A stretch of DNA of 64,000 nt from assembly GCA_001270045.2 (NCBI GenBank), contig DF970690.1:530369-594368 (forward strand), written 5' to 3'. Positions 19,202 through 28,108 of the stretch are shown one piece after another (within the stretch, counting starts at the first letter, position 1; each line of letters begins with the position of its first letter). Source of the DNA: Bacteroidales bacterium 6E. GTDB lineage: Bacteria; Bacteroidota; Bacteroidia; Bacteroidales; Prolixibacteraceae. The notes under the pieces were generated by a model. The model had not been told where the DNA came from and made no database searches. It saw only the letters and a list, made by a program, of their open reading frames with translations. The translations under genes were made by a program, and so were the position numbers.

Positions 19202-21580
19202 ATGATTCGTAAGAACACTTTGTATTTTTACGCGCTCATTTTGAAATATACTTTTGTGTCAGATTATCTTAGCAAGCTAAATAGTGCCCAGCGCGAAGCA
19301 GTGGTAAGAACCGAAGGCCCTACCCTGATTGTAGCGGGTGCCGGATCCGGGAAAACCCGGGTATTAACATACAGGATTGCCCATCTGCTTAAGCAGGGTG
19401 TCAGACCTTCGTCAATCCTTGCACTAACCTTTACTAACAAAGCTGCCCGCGAAATGAAGGATCGCATTTCCTCATTGGTCGGTGCCGAGAAAGCAAAGTA
19501 TCTTTGGATGGGTACATTCCATTCAATCTTTGCCAGGATCCTGAGGTTTGAGCACGAAGCACTTGGGTTCCCCTCTGATTTTACGATTTATGATGCCACC
19601 GACTCAAAGAACCTCATTAAAACAATCATCAAGGATTTTGGATTTGACGATAAAATATATAAACCAGGAGTGGTCTCCAGCAGAATTTCGATGGCGAAAA
19701 ACAATCTGATAACACCACAGATTTATGCCAATACGCATGAGGTCAGGGAATATGACAAAAGCATCAGCATGCCACGTATCAGCGAGATTTACAAGGAATA
19801 TCTCAAAAGATGCAAAATCAGCAATGCCATGGATTTTGATGATCTCTTGCTGAAAACCAACCTTCTCTTCCGTGATCGCCCTGATATTTTGTCAAGGTAT
19901 CAGGAAAAATTTGACTATTTACTGGTTGATGAGTACCAGGATACAAACTATGCCCAATATCTGATCATCAAGAAACTGGCCGAAATACACAACAATATCT
20001 GTGTTGTCGGTGACGATGCCCAGAGCATCTATTCATTCAGGGGTGCCCGAATCGAAAACATTCTCAACTTCCAGAAAGATTATCCTCAACTTAAGGTCTT
20101 CAAACTCGAGCAAAATTACCGGTCGACACAAAACATAGTCAATGGCGCCAACAGCATCATCGCCAAAAACAAGAAACAACTTCACAAGACAGTTTTTTCC
20201 GAAAACGCACAGGGTTCACGAATCAGGATCATTGAAGCCATAACCGACACTGAGGAAGGCTATATTGTCGCAAGCACCATCGCTGAAAGCCAGCTTCGTG
20301 ACCATTACCTGTTCAGGGATTTTGCCATCCTATACAGGACAAATGCGCAGTCGAGGGTTTTCGAAGAGACTTTGAGAAGAAGAAATATCCCTTATAAAAT
20401 ATATGGAGGCCTTTCGTTCTATCAGCGCAAGGAAATCAAGGACCTTCTGGCATATTTCAGGCTGGTGATCAATCCGGCCGACAATGAAGCCTTGAAGCGC
20501 ATTATCAACTATCCGGCCCGTGGAATTGGTCAAACAACCCTTACCAAACTTGAAAAAATTTCGGCTGATGAAGAAAAGGATATTTATAAGGTAATCGGCG
20601 AACTGCCTGAAGCAAACCCTGCCGGGTTCAACAAGGGGACCATTGACAAACTTTCAGGATTCATTGCGCAAATAGAATCCTTTAAGGCTGAATTGGCGAT
20701 TTCCGAAGCTTATGACCTGGCAAGGAAAATAGCACAGGAAACAGGAATACTGAAAGACCTGTACAGCGATAAAACCCCTGAAGGATTGAGCCGGTACCAG
20801 AATATCGAAGAGATGTTGAATGCCATCCAGGAGTTCACCTTAACGGCAAGGGAGGAAGGCCGCCCCGGTGGATTGGGGGAATATCTTCAGGATGTTGCCC
20901 TTCTTACCGACCAGGATAACGAAAAGGAGGAGGATAGAAACAAGGTTACTTTAATGACTGTCCATTCCGCCAAAGGACTGGAATTCAAAAATGTATTTGT
21001 GGTTGGACTTGAAGAAAACCTTTTCCCGAGTAACCAGACCGGATCATTTATTCCACGCGAAGCCCTCGAGGAAGAGCGTCGCTTGTTTTATGTCGCTGTG
21101 ACCAGGGCTGAGGAAAATGTATACCTTACTTACGCCGGACAAAGGTTCAAATGGGGAAAACTTGAATTTTGCCGGCCAAGCACATTCCTGTTTGAAATTG
21201 ACGAGCAATATGTTGAACGACAAGAAAGGAACATGGAGGCCGGCCGTACAAATAGCCCACCCGACTTCAAGGAACCCTGGAAGAAACCACATGACAAAAC
21301 ATCCTTACCTGAACCGGGGCCAATTTCACCAATTCTTCGAAATAACCTTACCCGAAAATTGACGCGCATCCAGGAGGGGACTCCTGTATCCAACGCTTTT
21401 GAGGGAGATGATCCACAAAAGATACTTCCCGGCATGAAGGTGGAACATCAAAGATTCGGACTTGGCAAAGTGCTTCAGATTGAGGGAATTTTCCCTGACC
21501 TGAAAGCAACCATCTTCTTTCACAATGCAGGACAGAAACAATTGCTCCTGCGATTTGCCAAGTTAAAAATCATCAACTAA
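19202..21580 (+). CDS. ATP-dependent DNA helicase, UvrD/PcrA family
   Basis: A 792-residue superfamily 1A helicase with all motifs in order: Q-motif LNSAQREAV, Walker A AGAGSGKTR (from residue 45), motif Ia ALTFTNKAAREM, motif II DEYQDTNYAQ, motif III GDDAQSIYSFRGA, motif IV LEQNYRSTQNI, motif V VTLMTVHSAKGLEFKNVFVVGLEENLFP and motif VI EEERRLFYVAVTRAEENVYLTY. The C-terminal 60 residues (GMKVEHQRFGLGKVLQIEG...) form the Tudor-like domain that binds RNA polymerase in PcrA/UvrD. The role is 3'-5' unwinding in repair and replication-fork processing. A GTG at 19256 (VSDYLSKLNSAQ) is a plausible alternative start, because the first 18 residues are not family-like. Confidence 0.94.
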   Translation: MIRKNTLYFYALILKYTFVSDYLSKLNSAQREAVVRTEGPTLIVAGAGSGKTRVLTYRIAHLLKQGVRPSSILALTFTNKAAREMKDRISSLVGAEKAKYLWMGTFHSIFARILRFEHEALGFPSDFTIYDATDSKNLIKTIIKDFGFDDKIYKPGVVSSRISMAKNNLITPQIYANTHEVREYDKSISMPRISEIYKEYLKRCKISNAMDFDDLLLKTNLLFRDRPDILSRYQEKFDYLLVDEYQDTNYAQYLIIKKLAEIHNNICVVGDDAQSIYSFRGARIENILNFQKDYPQLKVFKLEQNYRSTQNIVNGANSIIAKNKKQLHKTVFSENAQGSRIRIIEAITDTEEGYIVASTIAESQLRDHYLFRDFAILYRTNAQSRVFEETLRRRNIPYKIYGGLSFYQRKEIKDLLAYFRLVINPADNEALKRIINYPARGIGQTTLTKLEKISADEEKDIYKVIGELPEANPAGFNKGTIDKLSGFIAQIESFKAELAISEAYDLARKIAQETGILKDLYSDKTPEGLSRYQNIEEMLNAIQEFTLTAREEGRPGGLGEYLQDVALLTDQDNEKEEDRNKVTLMTVHSAKGLEFKNVFVVGLEENLFPSNQTGSFIPREALEEERRLFYVAVTRAEENVYLTYAGQRFKWGKLEFCRPSTFLFEIDEQYVERQERNMEAGRTNSPPDFKEPWKKPHDKTSLPEPGPISPILRNNLTRKLTRIQEGTPVSNAFEGDDPQKILPGMKVEHQRFGLGKVLQIEGIFPDLKATIFFHNAGQKQLLLRFAKLKIIN

Positions 21581-21652
21581 ACCTTATTTGTCCGCCAAAA
21601 TCCGGATATTTATAGTCTCGGAAACACAAGCATACCCAAAAAGAATTTACTT

Positions 21653-21683
21653 TTTGCAGAAGAACTGTAAATCACTAACTTTG
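21653..21683 (+). promoter_or_regulatory. Promoter of the DUF4290-murA unit
   Basis: TTTG (21653-21656), a 19-base spacer, and TAACTTTG (21676-21683) form a perfect Bacteroidota housekeeping promoter. The predicted start near 21690 gives a leader of about 38 bases. This is the best consensus match in the window. Confidence 0.8.
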
Positions 21684-21727
21684 TATCCGCTTACCCCCTT
21701 GAAAATAACTTAGATATTTCACCGACA

Positions 21728-22360
21728 ATGAACATGAATTTTGATTCAAAAGATTATAATACAAGCCGAAAAAAACTGGCGTTGCCCGAATATGGCCGTA
21801 ATGTGCAGAACATGGTTGACCTGATCCTTGAAATTGAAGACAGGGAAACCCGAAACAAGGCAGCGAAAGCCATCATCGATGTGATGGGAAGTCTTTATCC
21901 CTACCTGAGGGACGTACCCGACTTCAAACACAAATTATGGGATCATCTTGCCATCATGGCTGATTTCAAATTGGATATCGACTATCCATATGATCCGCCA
22001 TCCAGGGATATCCTTACCGAAAAACCCAACCAGGTAGCCTATCCACATACCACCATAAAATACAGATACTATGGTAAGACAATCGAAATGATGATCCAAA
22101 AAGCAATGGAATACGAGGACGGACCCGAAAAAGATGTCCTGATTTACCAGTTGGCGAATCATATGAAGAAATCATACCTTGGGTACAACAAGGAATACGT
22201 GGATGATGCCATCATTTTCCAGGATTTGGCCACACTGTCACATGGAAAGCTTACTCTTGCAAATCAGGAATTGGCCGACGTGAAGGCAGCGCCCCAAAAA
22301 CCCACATATCAAAAGCAGAAATCACAGAAAAAGGGGAACCAACAAAAGAGACACAAATAA
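21728..22360 (+). CDS. DUF4290 domain-containing protein
   Basis: A 210-residue protein of the DUF4290 family, recognised by KLALPEYGRNVQNMVDLILEIEDRETRNKAAKAIIDVMG and the DHLAIMADFKLDIDYPYDPP and NHMKKSYLGYNKEYVDD segments. The fold is predicted helical with a lysine/glutamine-rich tail (QKPTYQKQKSQKKGNQQKR). It has no signal peptide, so it is cytoplasmic. The biochemical function is unknown. The family is Bacteroidota-specific and usually stands directly before murA, as here (64-base gap), which hints at a link to cell-wall synthesis or only to operon history. Confidence 0.85.
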   Translation: MNMNFDSKDYNTSRKKLALPEYGRNVQNMVDLILEIEDRETRNKAAKAIIDVMGSLYPYLRDVPDFKHKLWDHLAIMADFKLDIDYPYDPPSRDILTEKPNQVAYPHTTIKYRYYGKTIEMMIQKAMEYEDGPEKDVLIYQLANHMKKSYLGYNKEYVDDAIIFQDLATLSHGKLTLANQELADVKAAPQKPTYQKQKSQKKGNQQKRHK

Positions 22361-22424
22361 AATTGCCATGCCCCCTCAGTGCATAATTGTATCATCCTCC
22401 TAAATCTGACAAGAATATCAGCCA

Positions 22425-23732
22425 ATGGCTACTTTTATTGTTGAAGGAAAAAACAGGCTCAAAGGGTCGTTGGAACCCCAAGGTGCCAAAAACGAGGCGC
22501 TACAGGTAATCTGCGCCACTCTTCTTACTGACAAAGATGTCATTATCAAAAACATACCCGAAATAAGGGATGTTAAAATGCTGCTGGCACTACTTGGCAG
22601 CATTGGTGTTGAGATACAAAGAATTTCCAAGGGTGAATACCATTTCAATGCTGCCAGTGTTCAACCTTCCCAACTTGAATCAGATGACTTCTTTGATAAG
22701 GCATCCAGTCTTCGTGGATCAATCATGATTATAGGTCCGCTTCTGGCACGTTTTGGAATGGGTGTAATACCACAGCCAGGTGGTGATAAAATTGGACGTC
22801 GGAGGGTTGACACCCACTTTCTTGGATTTGAAAAACTGGGAGCTTCATTCAATTTTGACAGCCACAGGAAATTTTTCAGGGTCGAGGCAAAAAAATTGAA
22901 GGGCAGTTATATGCTCCTCGAGGAAGCTTCAGTTACCGGAACTGCCAATATCATCATGGCTGCGACACTGGCCGAAGGTACAACCACCATTTATAATGCG
23001 GCTTGCGAACCATACATTCAGCAATTATGCAGGATGCTCAACAGTATGGGGGCGAAAATAACAGGAATTGGATCAAACCTGCTTACCATCCAAGGAGTCT
23101 CAACACTTCAAGGCTGCACCCATACCATCCTGCCCGATATGATCGAAGTGGGCAGTTTCATTGGACTTGCAGCCATGACCGGATCAGAAATCACGATTAA
23201 AAATGTTGGATTCGAACACCTTGGAATCATTCCGGCAAGTTTCGAAAGAATGGGCATTAAAATGGTACGTCAGAACGATGACCTTTTCATTCCTGCCAAT
23301 GAAAATTACGAAATCGAAAACTATATCGACGGTTCAATCCTGACGATCGCCGATGCACCATGGCCAGGTCTGACCCCAGACTTGCTAAGCGTTTTTCTGG
23401 TTGTTGCAACCCAGGCAAAGGGCAGCGTTCTTATTCACCAGAAAATGTTCGAAAGCAGGCTGTTTTTTGTCGACAAACTGATCGACATGGGTGCCCAGAT
23501 CATTTTATGTGATCCACACCGTGCTACGGTTATCGGCCTAAACCATTCCCACTCCCTGAGAGCCACCAAAATGACATCTCCTGATATTCGTGCAGGGATT
23601 GCCTTGCTGATTGCTGCCATGTCGGCAACAGGCACCAGCTCAATAGACAATATTGACCAGATTGACAGAGGTTACGAAAACATCGACGAAAGACTAAACA
23701 GAATTGGTGCAAAGATCAGTCGACGGTCATAA
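22425..23732 (+). CDS. murA: UDP-N-acetylglucosamine 1-carboxyvinyltransferase, Asp-type active site
   Basis: A 435-residue MurA, the first committed enzyme of peptidoglycan synthesis, transferring enolpyruvate from PEP to UDP-GlcNAc. Seen: the N-terminal GSLEPQGAKNEALQV (catalytic Lys of the GAKN motif), EEASVTGTANIIMAA, and DIRAGIALLIAAMSATGTSSI near the C-terminus. In the mobile loop, the PGGDKIGRRRVDTH motif has Asp121 where most bacteria have the Cys attacked by fosfomycin (PGGCxIGxRPVDLH). A Cys-to-Asp change is known to make MurA naturally fosfomycin-insensitive in mycobacteria and chlamydiae. The length is slightly above the usual 420. Confidence 0.95.
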   Translation: MATFIVEGKNRLKGSLEPQGAKNEALQVICATLLTDKDVIIKNIPEIRDVKMLLALLGSIGVEIQRISKGEYHFNAASVQPSQLESDDFFDKASSLRGSIMIIGPLLARFGMGVIPQPGGDKIGRRRVDTHFLGFEKLGASFNFDSHRKFFRVEAKKLKGSYMLLEEASVTGTANIIMAATLAEGTTTIYNAACEPYIQQLCRMLNSMGAKITGIGSNLLTIQGVSTLQGCTHTILPDMIEVGSFIGLAAMTGSEITIKNVGFEHLGIIPASFERMGIKMVRQNDDLFIPANENYEIENYIDGSILTIADAPWPGLTPDLLSVFLVVATQAKGSVLIHQKMFESRLFFVDKLIDMGAQIILCDPHRATVIGLNHSHSLRATKMTSPDIRAGIALLIAAMSATGTSSIDNIDQIDRGYENIDERLNRIGAKISRRS

Positions 23733-23875
23733 GAACAAACCTTTCAGGCAGGAAAATTGTTATGTCATCAAGAAAGCAGATTCCTCTGCAAACCTATAAT
23801 GAATAAAGATAGTTCACACAAATCAGAATTTAAGAAATACCTGAACCCATCAAAAAAGTAACATCTTATTGAACA

Positions 23876-24403
23876 ATGAAAAAGACATCCATTCTTCTCG
23901 TAGTGCTTATATTTATAGGCACAATGGTTTTTGCCCAGTCTTCAAAGCCTGTCCTGGGCATTGAAATTGGAAACCTGGCTCCCGAAATCGCTGAAAAATC
24001 AAACACGGGCAAACAGATTAAACTTTCCGATACCAAAGGCAAACTTGTCTTGATCGATTTTTGGGCATCCTGGTGTGGTCCTTGCCGAAGGGAAAACCCT
24101 ACAGTTGTTGCAGCTTACAATAAATACAAAGACACCCGTTTTTCAAACGGTAAAGGTTTCGCGGTATTCAATGTGTCGCTCGACAGAGATGAGGCCTCAT
24201 GGAAAAAGGGAATTGAAACCGATAAACTGAACTGGCCATACCACGTGAGCGACCTGAAAGGCTGGTATTCAAAACATGCCGCTGTTTATGGTGTCAGGCA
24301 AATCCCAACCAATTTCCTTATTGATGGCGACGGTGTCATCATTGCCCGCAATCTAAGAGGACCGGCACTTGAAGCCACTTTGGAGAAATATGTAAAAAAA
24401 TAA
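23876..24403 (+). CDS. TlpA-like thioredoxin-fold protein, periplasmic
   Basis: A 175-residue exported thioredoxin-fold protein. Residues 1-21 (MKKTSILLVVLIFIGTMVFAQ) are a cleavable signal peptide. The active site WASWCGPCRREN places the redox pair at Cys67 and Cys70, and RQIPTNFLID supplies the cis-proline loop. Family members of this type act as periplasmic disulfide reductases, for example in cytochrome c maturation or stress defence. No ccm genes are beside it. It lies between murA and grpE and is closed by its own terminator. Confidence 0.85.
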   Translation: MKKTSILLVVLIFIGTMVFAQSSKPVLGIEIGNLAPEIAEKSNTGKQIKLSDTKGKLVLIDFWASWCGPCRRENPTVVAAYNKYKDTRFSNGKGFAVFNVSLDRDEASWKKGIETDKLNWPYHVSDLKGWYSKHAAVYGVRQIPTNFLIDGDGVIIARNLRGPALEATLEKYVKK

Positions 24404-24458
24404 CCTCGGACGACAGACCTATAAACATCCTGTAACCTGGATTTTATAGTCGCCCAAC

Positions 24459-24506
24459 ACAAATTGACATTTTCCCTTCGGAGGATAGTGTCAATTTGTC
24501 TTTTTT
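24459..24506 (+). terminator. Strong intrinsic terminator between tlpA-like gene and grpE
   Basis: ACAAATTGACA (24459-24469) and TGTCAATTTGT (24489-24499) form a perfect 11-bp stem. A second small stem (CCT/AGG) lies inside the loop, and six T residues follow at 24501-24506. It lies 56 bases after the upstream stop and 53 bases before the grpE ATG. Confidence 0.9.
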
Positions 24507-24558
24507 CGCCCTTTGGCAATGTATTTGAAAACAATTTCAACGCACAAAAAGAACAATC

Positions 24559-25173
24559 ATGACTGACAAAAAGAATAATAGCGAGCACATGCATGAAGAA
24601 AATCTGCCAAAAAGTGAACAATCGGCCACCGAAACCGTGACGGAAGAAAAGGTAGAACAGGAAGAAACTGTAGATAGCGACAAACATAAATCTTCCAAAA
24701 AGGGAAAAAAGGATAAGGTGCATGAAAGAATTGAGGAACTGGAATCTAAACTTGAGGATCTTTCAGATCGTCATCTCAGATTACAGGCCGAATTCGATAA
24801 TTACAGAAAACGCACCCTCAAGGAGAAAGCTGAGTTGATAAAAGCTGGTGGCGAGTCTGTCCTTACTGCAATCCTGCCGATCATCGATGATTTTGACAGG
24901 GCGCTGGCAACAATGGCCGAAATAACGGACGACGACCATGCCAAAACAGGATTCCTATTGATATTCAGCAAATTCAAAGACTTCCTGAAAATCAACAACG
25001 TCACCGAAATTGAAGCTGCCGGAAAGGAATTTGATGTTGACCTTCACGAGGCCATCACGAAAATACCTGCACCAACCCCGGATCTTAAAGGAAAGATTGT
25101 GGATGTTATTCAGAAAGGATATCTGCTGAATGGTAAGGTTATCCGGTTTGCAAAAGTGGTTATAGGTGAATAA
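24559..25173 (+). CDS. grpE: Nucleotide exchange factor GrpE
   Basis: A 204-residue GrpE. The first 60 residues are a charged, low-complexity E/K-rich extension (TETVTEEKVEQEETV). The long helix ERIEELESKLEDLSDRHLRLQAEFDNYRKRTLKEKAEL and the beta domain (FDRALATMAEI, GKEFDVDLHEAITKIPAPTPDLKGKIVDVIQKGYLLNGKVIRFAKVVIGE) are standard. GrpE dimers release ADP from DnaK. dnaJ follows after 10 bases, so the two are co-expressed; dnaK is not in the window. No CIRCE element was seen upstream. Confidence 0.97.
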   Translation: MTDKKNNSEHMHEENLPKSEQSATETVTEEKVEQEETVDSDKHKSSKKGKKDKVHERIEELESKLEDLSDRHLRLQAEFDNYRKRTLKEKAELIKAGGESVLTAILPIIDDFDRALATMAEITDDDHAKTGFLLIFSKFKDFLKINNVTEIEAAGKEFDVDLHEAITKIPAPTPDLKGKIVDVIQKGYLLNGKVIRFAKVVIGE

Positions 25174-25183
25174 AACCTGAAAA

Positions 25184-26347
25184 ATGGCAAAAAGAGATTA
25201 TTACGAAATACTGGAAGTAAGCAAGAACGCTACACCCGAGGAGATCAAAAAAGCCTATCGCAAAAAAGCGATTCAATATCACCCCGACAAAAATCCGGGA
25301 GATAAGGAATCGGAAGAAAAATTCAAGGAAGCTGCCGAAGCTTATGAAGTATTGAGTAATCCTGAAAAAAAGCAGAGATATGACCAATATGGACATGCAG
25401 GTATGGGTAGCTCCGGAGGATTCAGCGGACAAAATATGTCAATGGATGATATCTTTTCTATGTTCGGTGATGTATTTGGAGATGCTTTTGGCGGGTTTGG
25501 AGGTTTCGGCGGATTCGGAGGTTTTGGCGGTAGCAGGGGCGGACGTTCCCGTAGGGTCAACCGGGGTTCCGACTTAAGAGTAAAAGTTAAGCTGTCTCTT
25601 AAGGATATTGCTTTCGGTGTCGAGAAAAAAATCAAGGTAAAAAAATATGTTGCCTGTACACACTGTAACGGTACTGGCGCCAAGGATGGCTCATCATATA
25701 CAACATGCAGCACCTGCCACGGCAGCGGACATGTTACCCGGATAGCAAACACACTATTGGGCCAAATGCAGACAACATCCACCTGTCCAACCTGCCAGGG
25801 CGAAGGTCAATCGATTACCAATAAGTGTGTCCATTGTAATGGAGAAGGTGTGGTTAGGGATGAAGAGGTCATATCCCTCCGCATACCGGCTGGAGTTGGT
25901 GAAGGCATGCAACTCAATGTTTCCGGAAAAGGAAATACGGGACGCAGGGGAGGTGTAAACGGCGATTTGCTGGTGATCATAGAGGAAGAAGACCATCCAG
26001 AATTGATCAGGGACAATAACAACCTGATTTACAATCTTTATCTATCTTTCCCCAGCATAACACTGGGCACTACTGCCGAAATTCCAACCATTGAAGGGAA
26101 AGTCAAGGTAAAAATTGATCCGGGCACCCAGCCTGAAAAAATCTTAAGGCTTAGAGGCAAGGGGCTTCCCGATGTCAACGGATATGGCAAAGGCGATTTG
26201 CTGGTAAAAGTGCATGTCTGGATCCCACAGAAATTATCTTCAGACGAGAAGAAATTATTGGAGAAACTCCAGGAATCCCCTGGATTTAGGGAAATACCGG
26301 GTGAGGCTGAAAAAAGCTTCTTCGAAAAAATGAGGGACATATTCTGA
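25184..26347 (+). CDS. dnaJ: Chaperone DnaJ
   Basis: A 387-residue type I J-protein. The J domain (residues 5-70) has HPD at 33-35. A Gly/Phe-rich linker of perfect GF repeats ([12 protein letters not shown], about residues 104-117) follows. The zinc-finger domain has all four CxxCxGxG motifs ([32 protein letters not shown]). The C-terminal substrate-binding domains complete the protein. It stimulates DnaK ATPase and delivers unfolded clients. It forms an operon with grpE. Confidence 0.98.
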   Translation: MAKRDYYEILEVSKNATPEEIKKAYRKKAIQYHPDKNPGDKESEEKFKEAAEAYEVLSNPEKKQRYDQYGHAGMGSSGGFSGQNMSMDDIFSMFGDVFGDAFGGFGGFGGFGGFGGSRGGRSRRVNRGSDLRVKVKLSLKDIAFGVEKKIKVKKYVACTHCNGTGAKDGSSYTTCSTCHGSGHVTRIANTLLGQMQTTSTCPTCQGEGQSITNKCVHCNGEGVVRDEEVISLRIPAGVGEGMQLNVSGKGNTGRRGGVNGDLLVIIEEEDHPELIRDNNNLIYNLYLSFPSITLGTTAEIPTIEGKVKVKIDPGTQPEKILRLRGKGLPDVNGYGKGDLLVKVHVWIPQKLSSDEKKLLEKLQESPGFREIPGEAEKSFFEKMRDIF

Positions 26348-26432
26348 TATGAGAATATTTCAGAAGACAGGGTATCCTTGTATGCAAAATATTCTGCATT
26401 TTTAGGAACTAATCCAATAAAATCTATTTGGC

Positions 26433-26801
26433 ATGAAACGTATCCTTTTCATTTTTCTCGCTGCTTTCATCAGCTTCGTTGCAACAGGCAATGATCTTGG
26501 AAAACTCATCGGAACCTGGAATTATACGGCATCCTATGCCCCTCCCGGTTATGACAAAGGGCAACTGGTGTTTTTTGACAAGGATGGCATAACGACCGGT
26601 CAGGTAAAAATTTCGGGATATGCCACCGATATCAAAAATCTTAAGTTTTCTGAAGGGGTTTATAGTTTTACAGTTACCGTCGAATATCAAGATATTCCTG
26701 TTTCATTCAAGCTTGAAGGTGATAAACTAACCGGGAAAGCTTCCTCTCCCGAAGGCGATCTGCCTATTGAAGCAAAGAAAGTTACAGAACCCAAAGAATA
26801 A
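26433..26801 (+). CDS. Small exported protein of unknown function
   Basis: A 122-residue protein with a clear signal peptide (MKRILFIFLAAFISFVATG). The mature part of about 100 residues looks all-beta (LIGTWNYTASYAPPGYDKGQLVFF, VYSFTVTVEYQDIPVSFKLEGDKLTGKASSPEGD). The GTWNY start and alternating strands recall small lipocalin-like periplasmic proteins, but I cannot assign a family. It lies 85 bases after dnaJ, on the same strand, and ends at a bidirectional terminator. Confidence 0.7.
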   Translation: MKRILFIFLAAFISFVATGNDLGKLIGTWNYTASYAPPGYDKGQLVFFDKDGITTGQVKISGYATDIKNLKFSEGVYSFTVTVEYQDIPVSFKLEGDKLTGKASSPEGDLPIEAKKVTEPKE

Positions 26802-26834
26802 ATTCTGGAGTCGCATTGACCTTTTTAGAAAAAG

Positions 26835-26877
26835 AAAAAGCCTTAACCGGAATTTGGTTAAGGCTTTTTCTTTTTTT
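26835..26877. terminator. Bidirectional terminator between converging genes
   Basis: AAAAAGCCTTAACC (26835-26848) and GGTTAAGGCTTTTT (26856-26869) make a perfect 14-bp stem with a 7-base loop. T-rich tracts lie on the plus strand at 26865-26877 and, on the complementary strand, opposite 26830-26839. It serves both the small exported protein gene (plus) and the GH105 gene (minus). Confidence 0.92.
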
Positions 26878-26897
26878 GCACTGAAACTGGAATCATC

Positions 26898-28007
26898 TTA
26901 TCTTTCAGGTAATTTGATCACCTCGCTTCCAGCCAGCAAAAAGGCTCCGGTTCCATAAACCTCCCAACTTTCGGGTCCAAAATTCTTCCTCGGATCAGCT
27001 CCAATGGGCTGAACCCATCCAACTCTTCCGTCAGGCTGAATCAGGGAGTTTAAACCAATCCAGGCTTTTCTGACTACCGGAAGATAGATATCCTTATCGA
27101 GTATACCCTGATTTATTCCCCATGCCAATGCATAACAGTAAAATCCCGATCCGCTGGCTTCCCCTCCCGGATAGGACTCCGGATCAAGCAGACTTGCCCT
27201 CCAAAGCCCATCTTGTTGCTGTAACTCTGCAACCTTGGCTGCCATCTCCCGGAAGTTTTGAAGATAAAAGGATCGTTTGTGGTAATCGGCCGGAAGTTCA
27301 TCCAAAACACGGGCTAGACCGGCCAAAACCCATCCGTTGCCTCTCGACCAGAATATCTTTTTCCCATTGGCTTCCTTTATGACTTCAATACCGGGCTCGT
27401 TCCACTTATATCTGATATCCCTGGCATATAAATGTTCCTCCGGATCATAAAGCAATTCATGGCACTCTTCAAAGAGCCGGTCATTTAACGCAAACCATGA
27501 AGGATCTTCAAGTAGGTTACCCAGCTTTATGAGTGCGGGAGGTGCCATGAATAAGGCATCACACCACCACCAGGTAATTTTTTCAATATCTTTTGGTGTG
27601 TAAGGTGTATCCCTGAACTTCTCCATGGTTTCAATAAAAGAATCTATCATTTTACGGTCACCAATCTCCCTGTACAAATCAAGGTAGGTCTGACATATCA
27701 CATGGTCATCGGCATGATGCAAGCGTGGACCCGGCTTCCACTCATTCTCCTCTCCCATTTGGAGCATTGCCTTATACATGCTTTTGGAGCCGGTGGTTTT
27801 CCAACCTGAATAAAGTCCGGCATAAAAGGCACCATTGGTCCAGTCATATAGCGCATGCTTTGGGTTTTGCAATTGCCATTCGGCAGCCTTTTTCAATGCC
27901 TTTTTGATATACTTTGGCTTAAACAAGGCAGTCTCCACGTTATTCCTTGCAAAGACAGTCCCAAATACCATTATGACGAAAATGATGGTCAGCTTTATAG
28001 ATTTCAT
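26898..28007 (-). CDS. Glycoside hydrolase family 105/88-type unsaturated uronyl hydrolase
   Basis: About 369 residues from the ATG at 28007, with a signal peptide (MKSIKLTIIFVIMVFGTVFA) that places it in the periplasm. The (alpha/alpha)6-barrel signatures are visible: WTNGAFYAGLYSGWKTTG, HHADDHVICQTYLDLYREIGD, ITWWWCDALFMAPPAL (the Asp aligns with the catalytic acid of YteR-like enzymes), WSRGNGWVLAGLARVLDELP, QQQDGLWRASLLDPESYPGGEASGSGFYCYALAWGINQG. The family removes 4,5-unsaturated galacturonyl residues from rhamnogalacturonan or related oligosaccharides. No SusC/SusD or lyase genes surround it, so it is not within a visible polysaccharide-utilization locus. An in-frame ATG at 28037 is less likely because the signal peptide starts at 28007. 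Confidence 0.9.
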   Translation of the reverse strand: MKSIKLTIIFVIMVFGTVFARNNVETALFKPKYIKKALKKAAEWQLQNPKHALYDWTNGAFYAGLYSGWKTTGSKSMYKAMLQMGEENEWKPGPRLHHADDHVICQTYLDLYREIGDRKMIDSFIETMEKFRDTPYTPKDIEKITWWWCDALFMAPPALIKLGNLLEDPSWFALNDRLFEECHELLYDPEEHLYARDIRYKWNEPGIEVIKEANGKKIFWSRGNGWVLAGLARVLDELPADYHKRSFYLQNFREMAAKVAELQQQDGLWRASLLDPESYPGGEASGSGFYCYALAWGINQGILDKDIYLPVVRKAWIGLNSLIQPDGRVGWVQPIGADPRKNFGPESWEVYGTGAFLLAGSEVIKLPER

Positions 28008-28108
28008 ATGAATATTATTGATTATCAAACAAAACATTGATTACGAAATTCGTGGTGCACGGCTAATCCCAAAGATATCGCCCATTTCAAGTTCCGGTTC
28101 ACCATAAG

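Noticed and set aside
19249-19256. TACTTTTG within the first codons of the helicase gene
   Set aside because: A start there would fall after both candidate start codons, and the nearest TTTG is 26 bases upstream, too far.
25484-25540. Short tandem repeat in dnaJ
   Set aside because: It encodes the normal Gly/Phe-rich linker of DnaJ.
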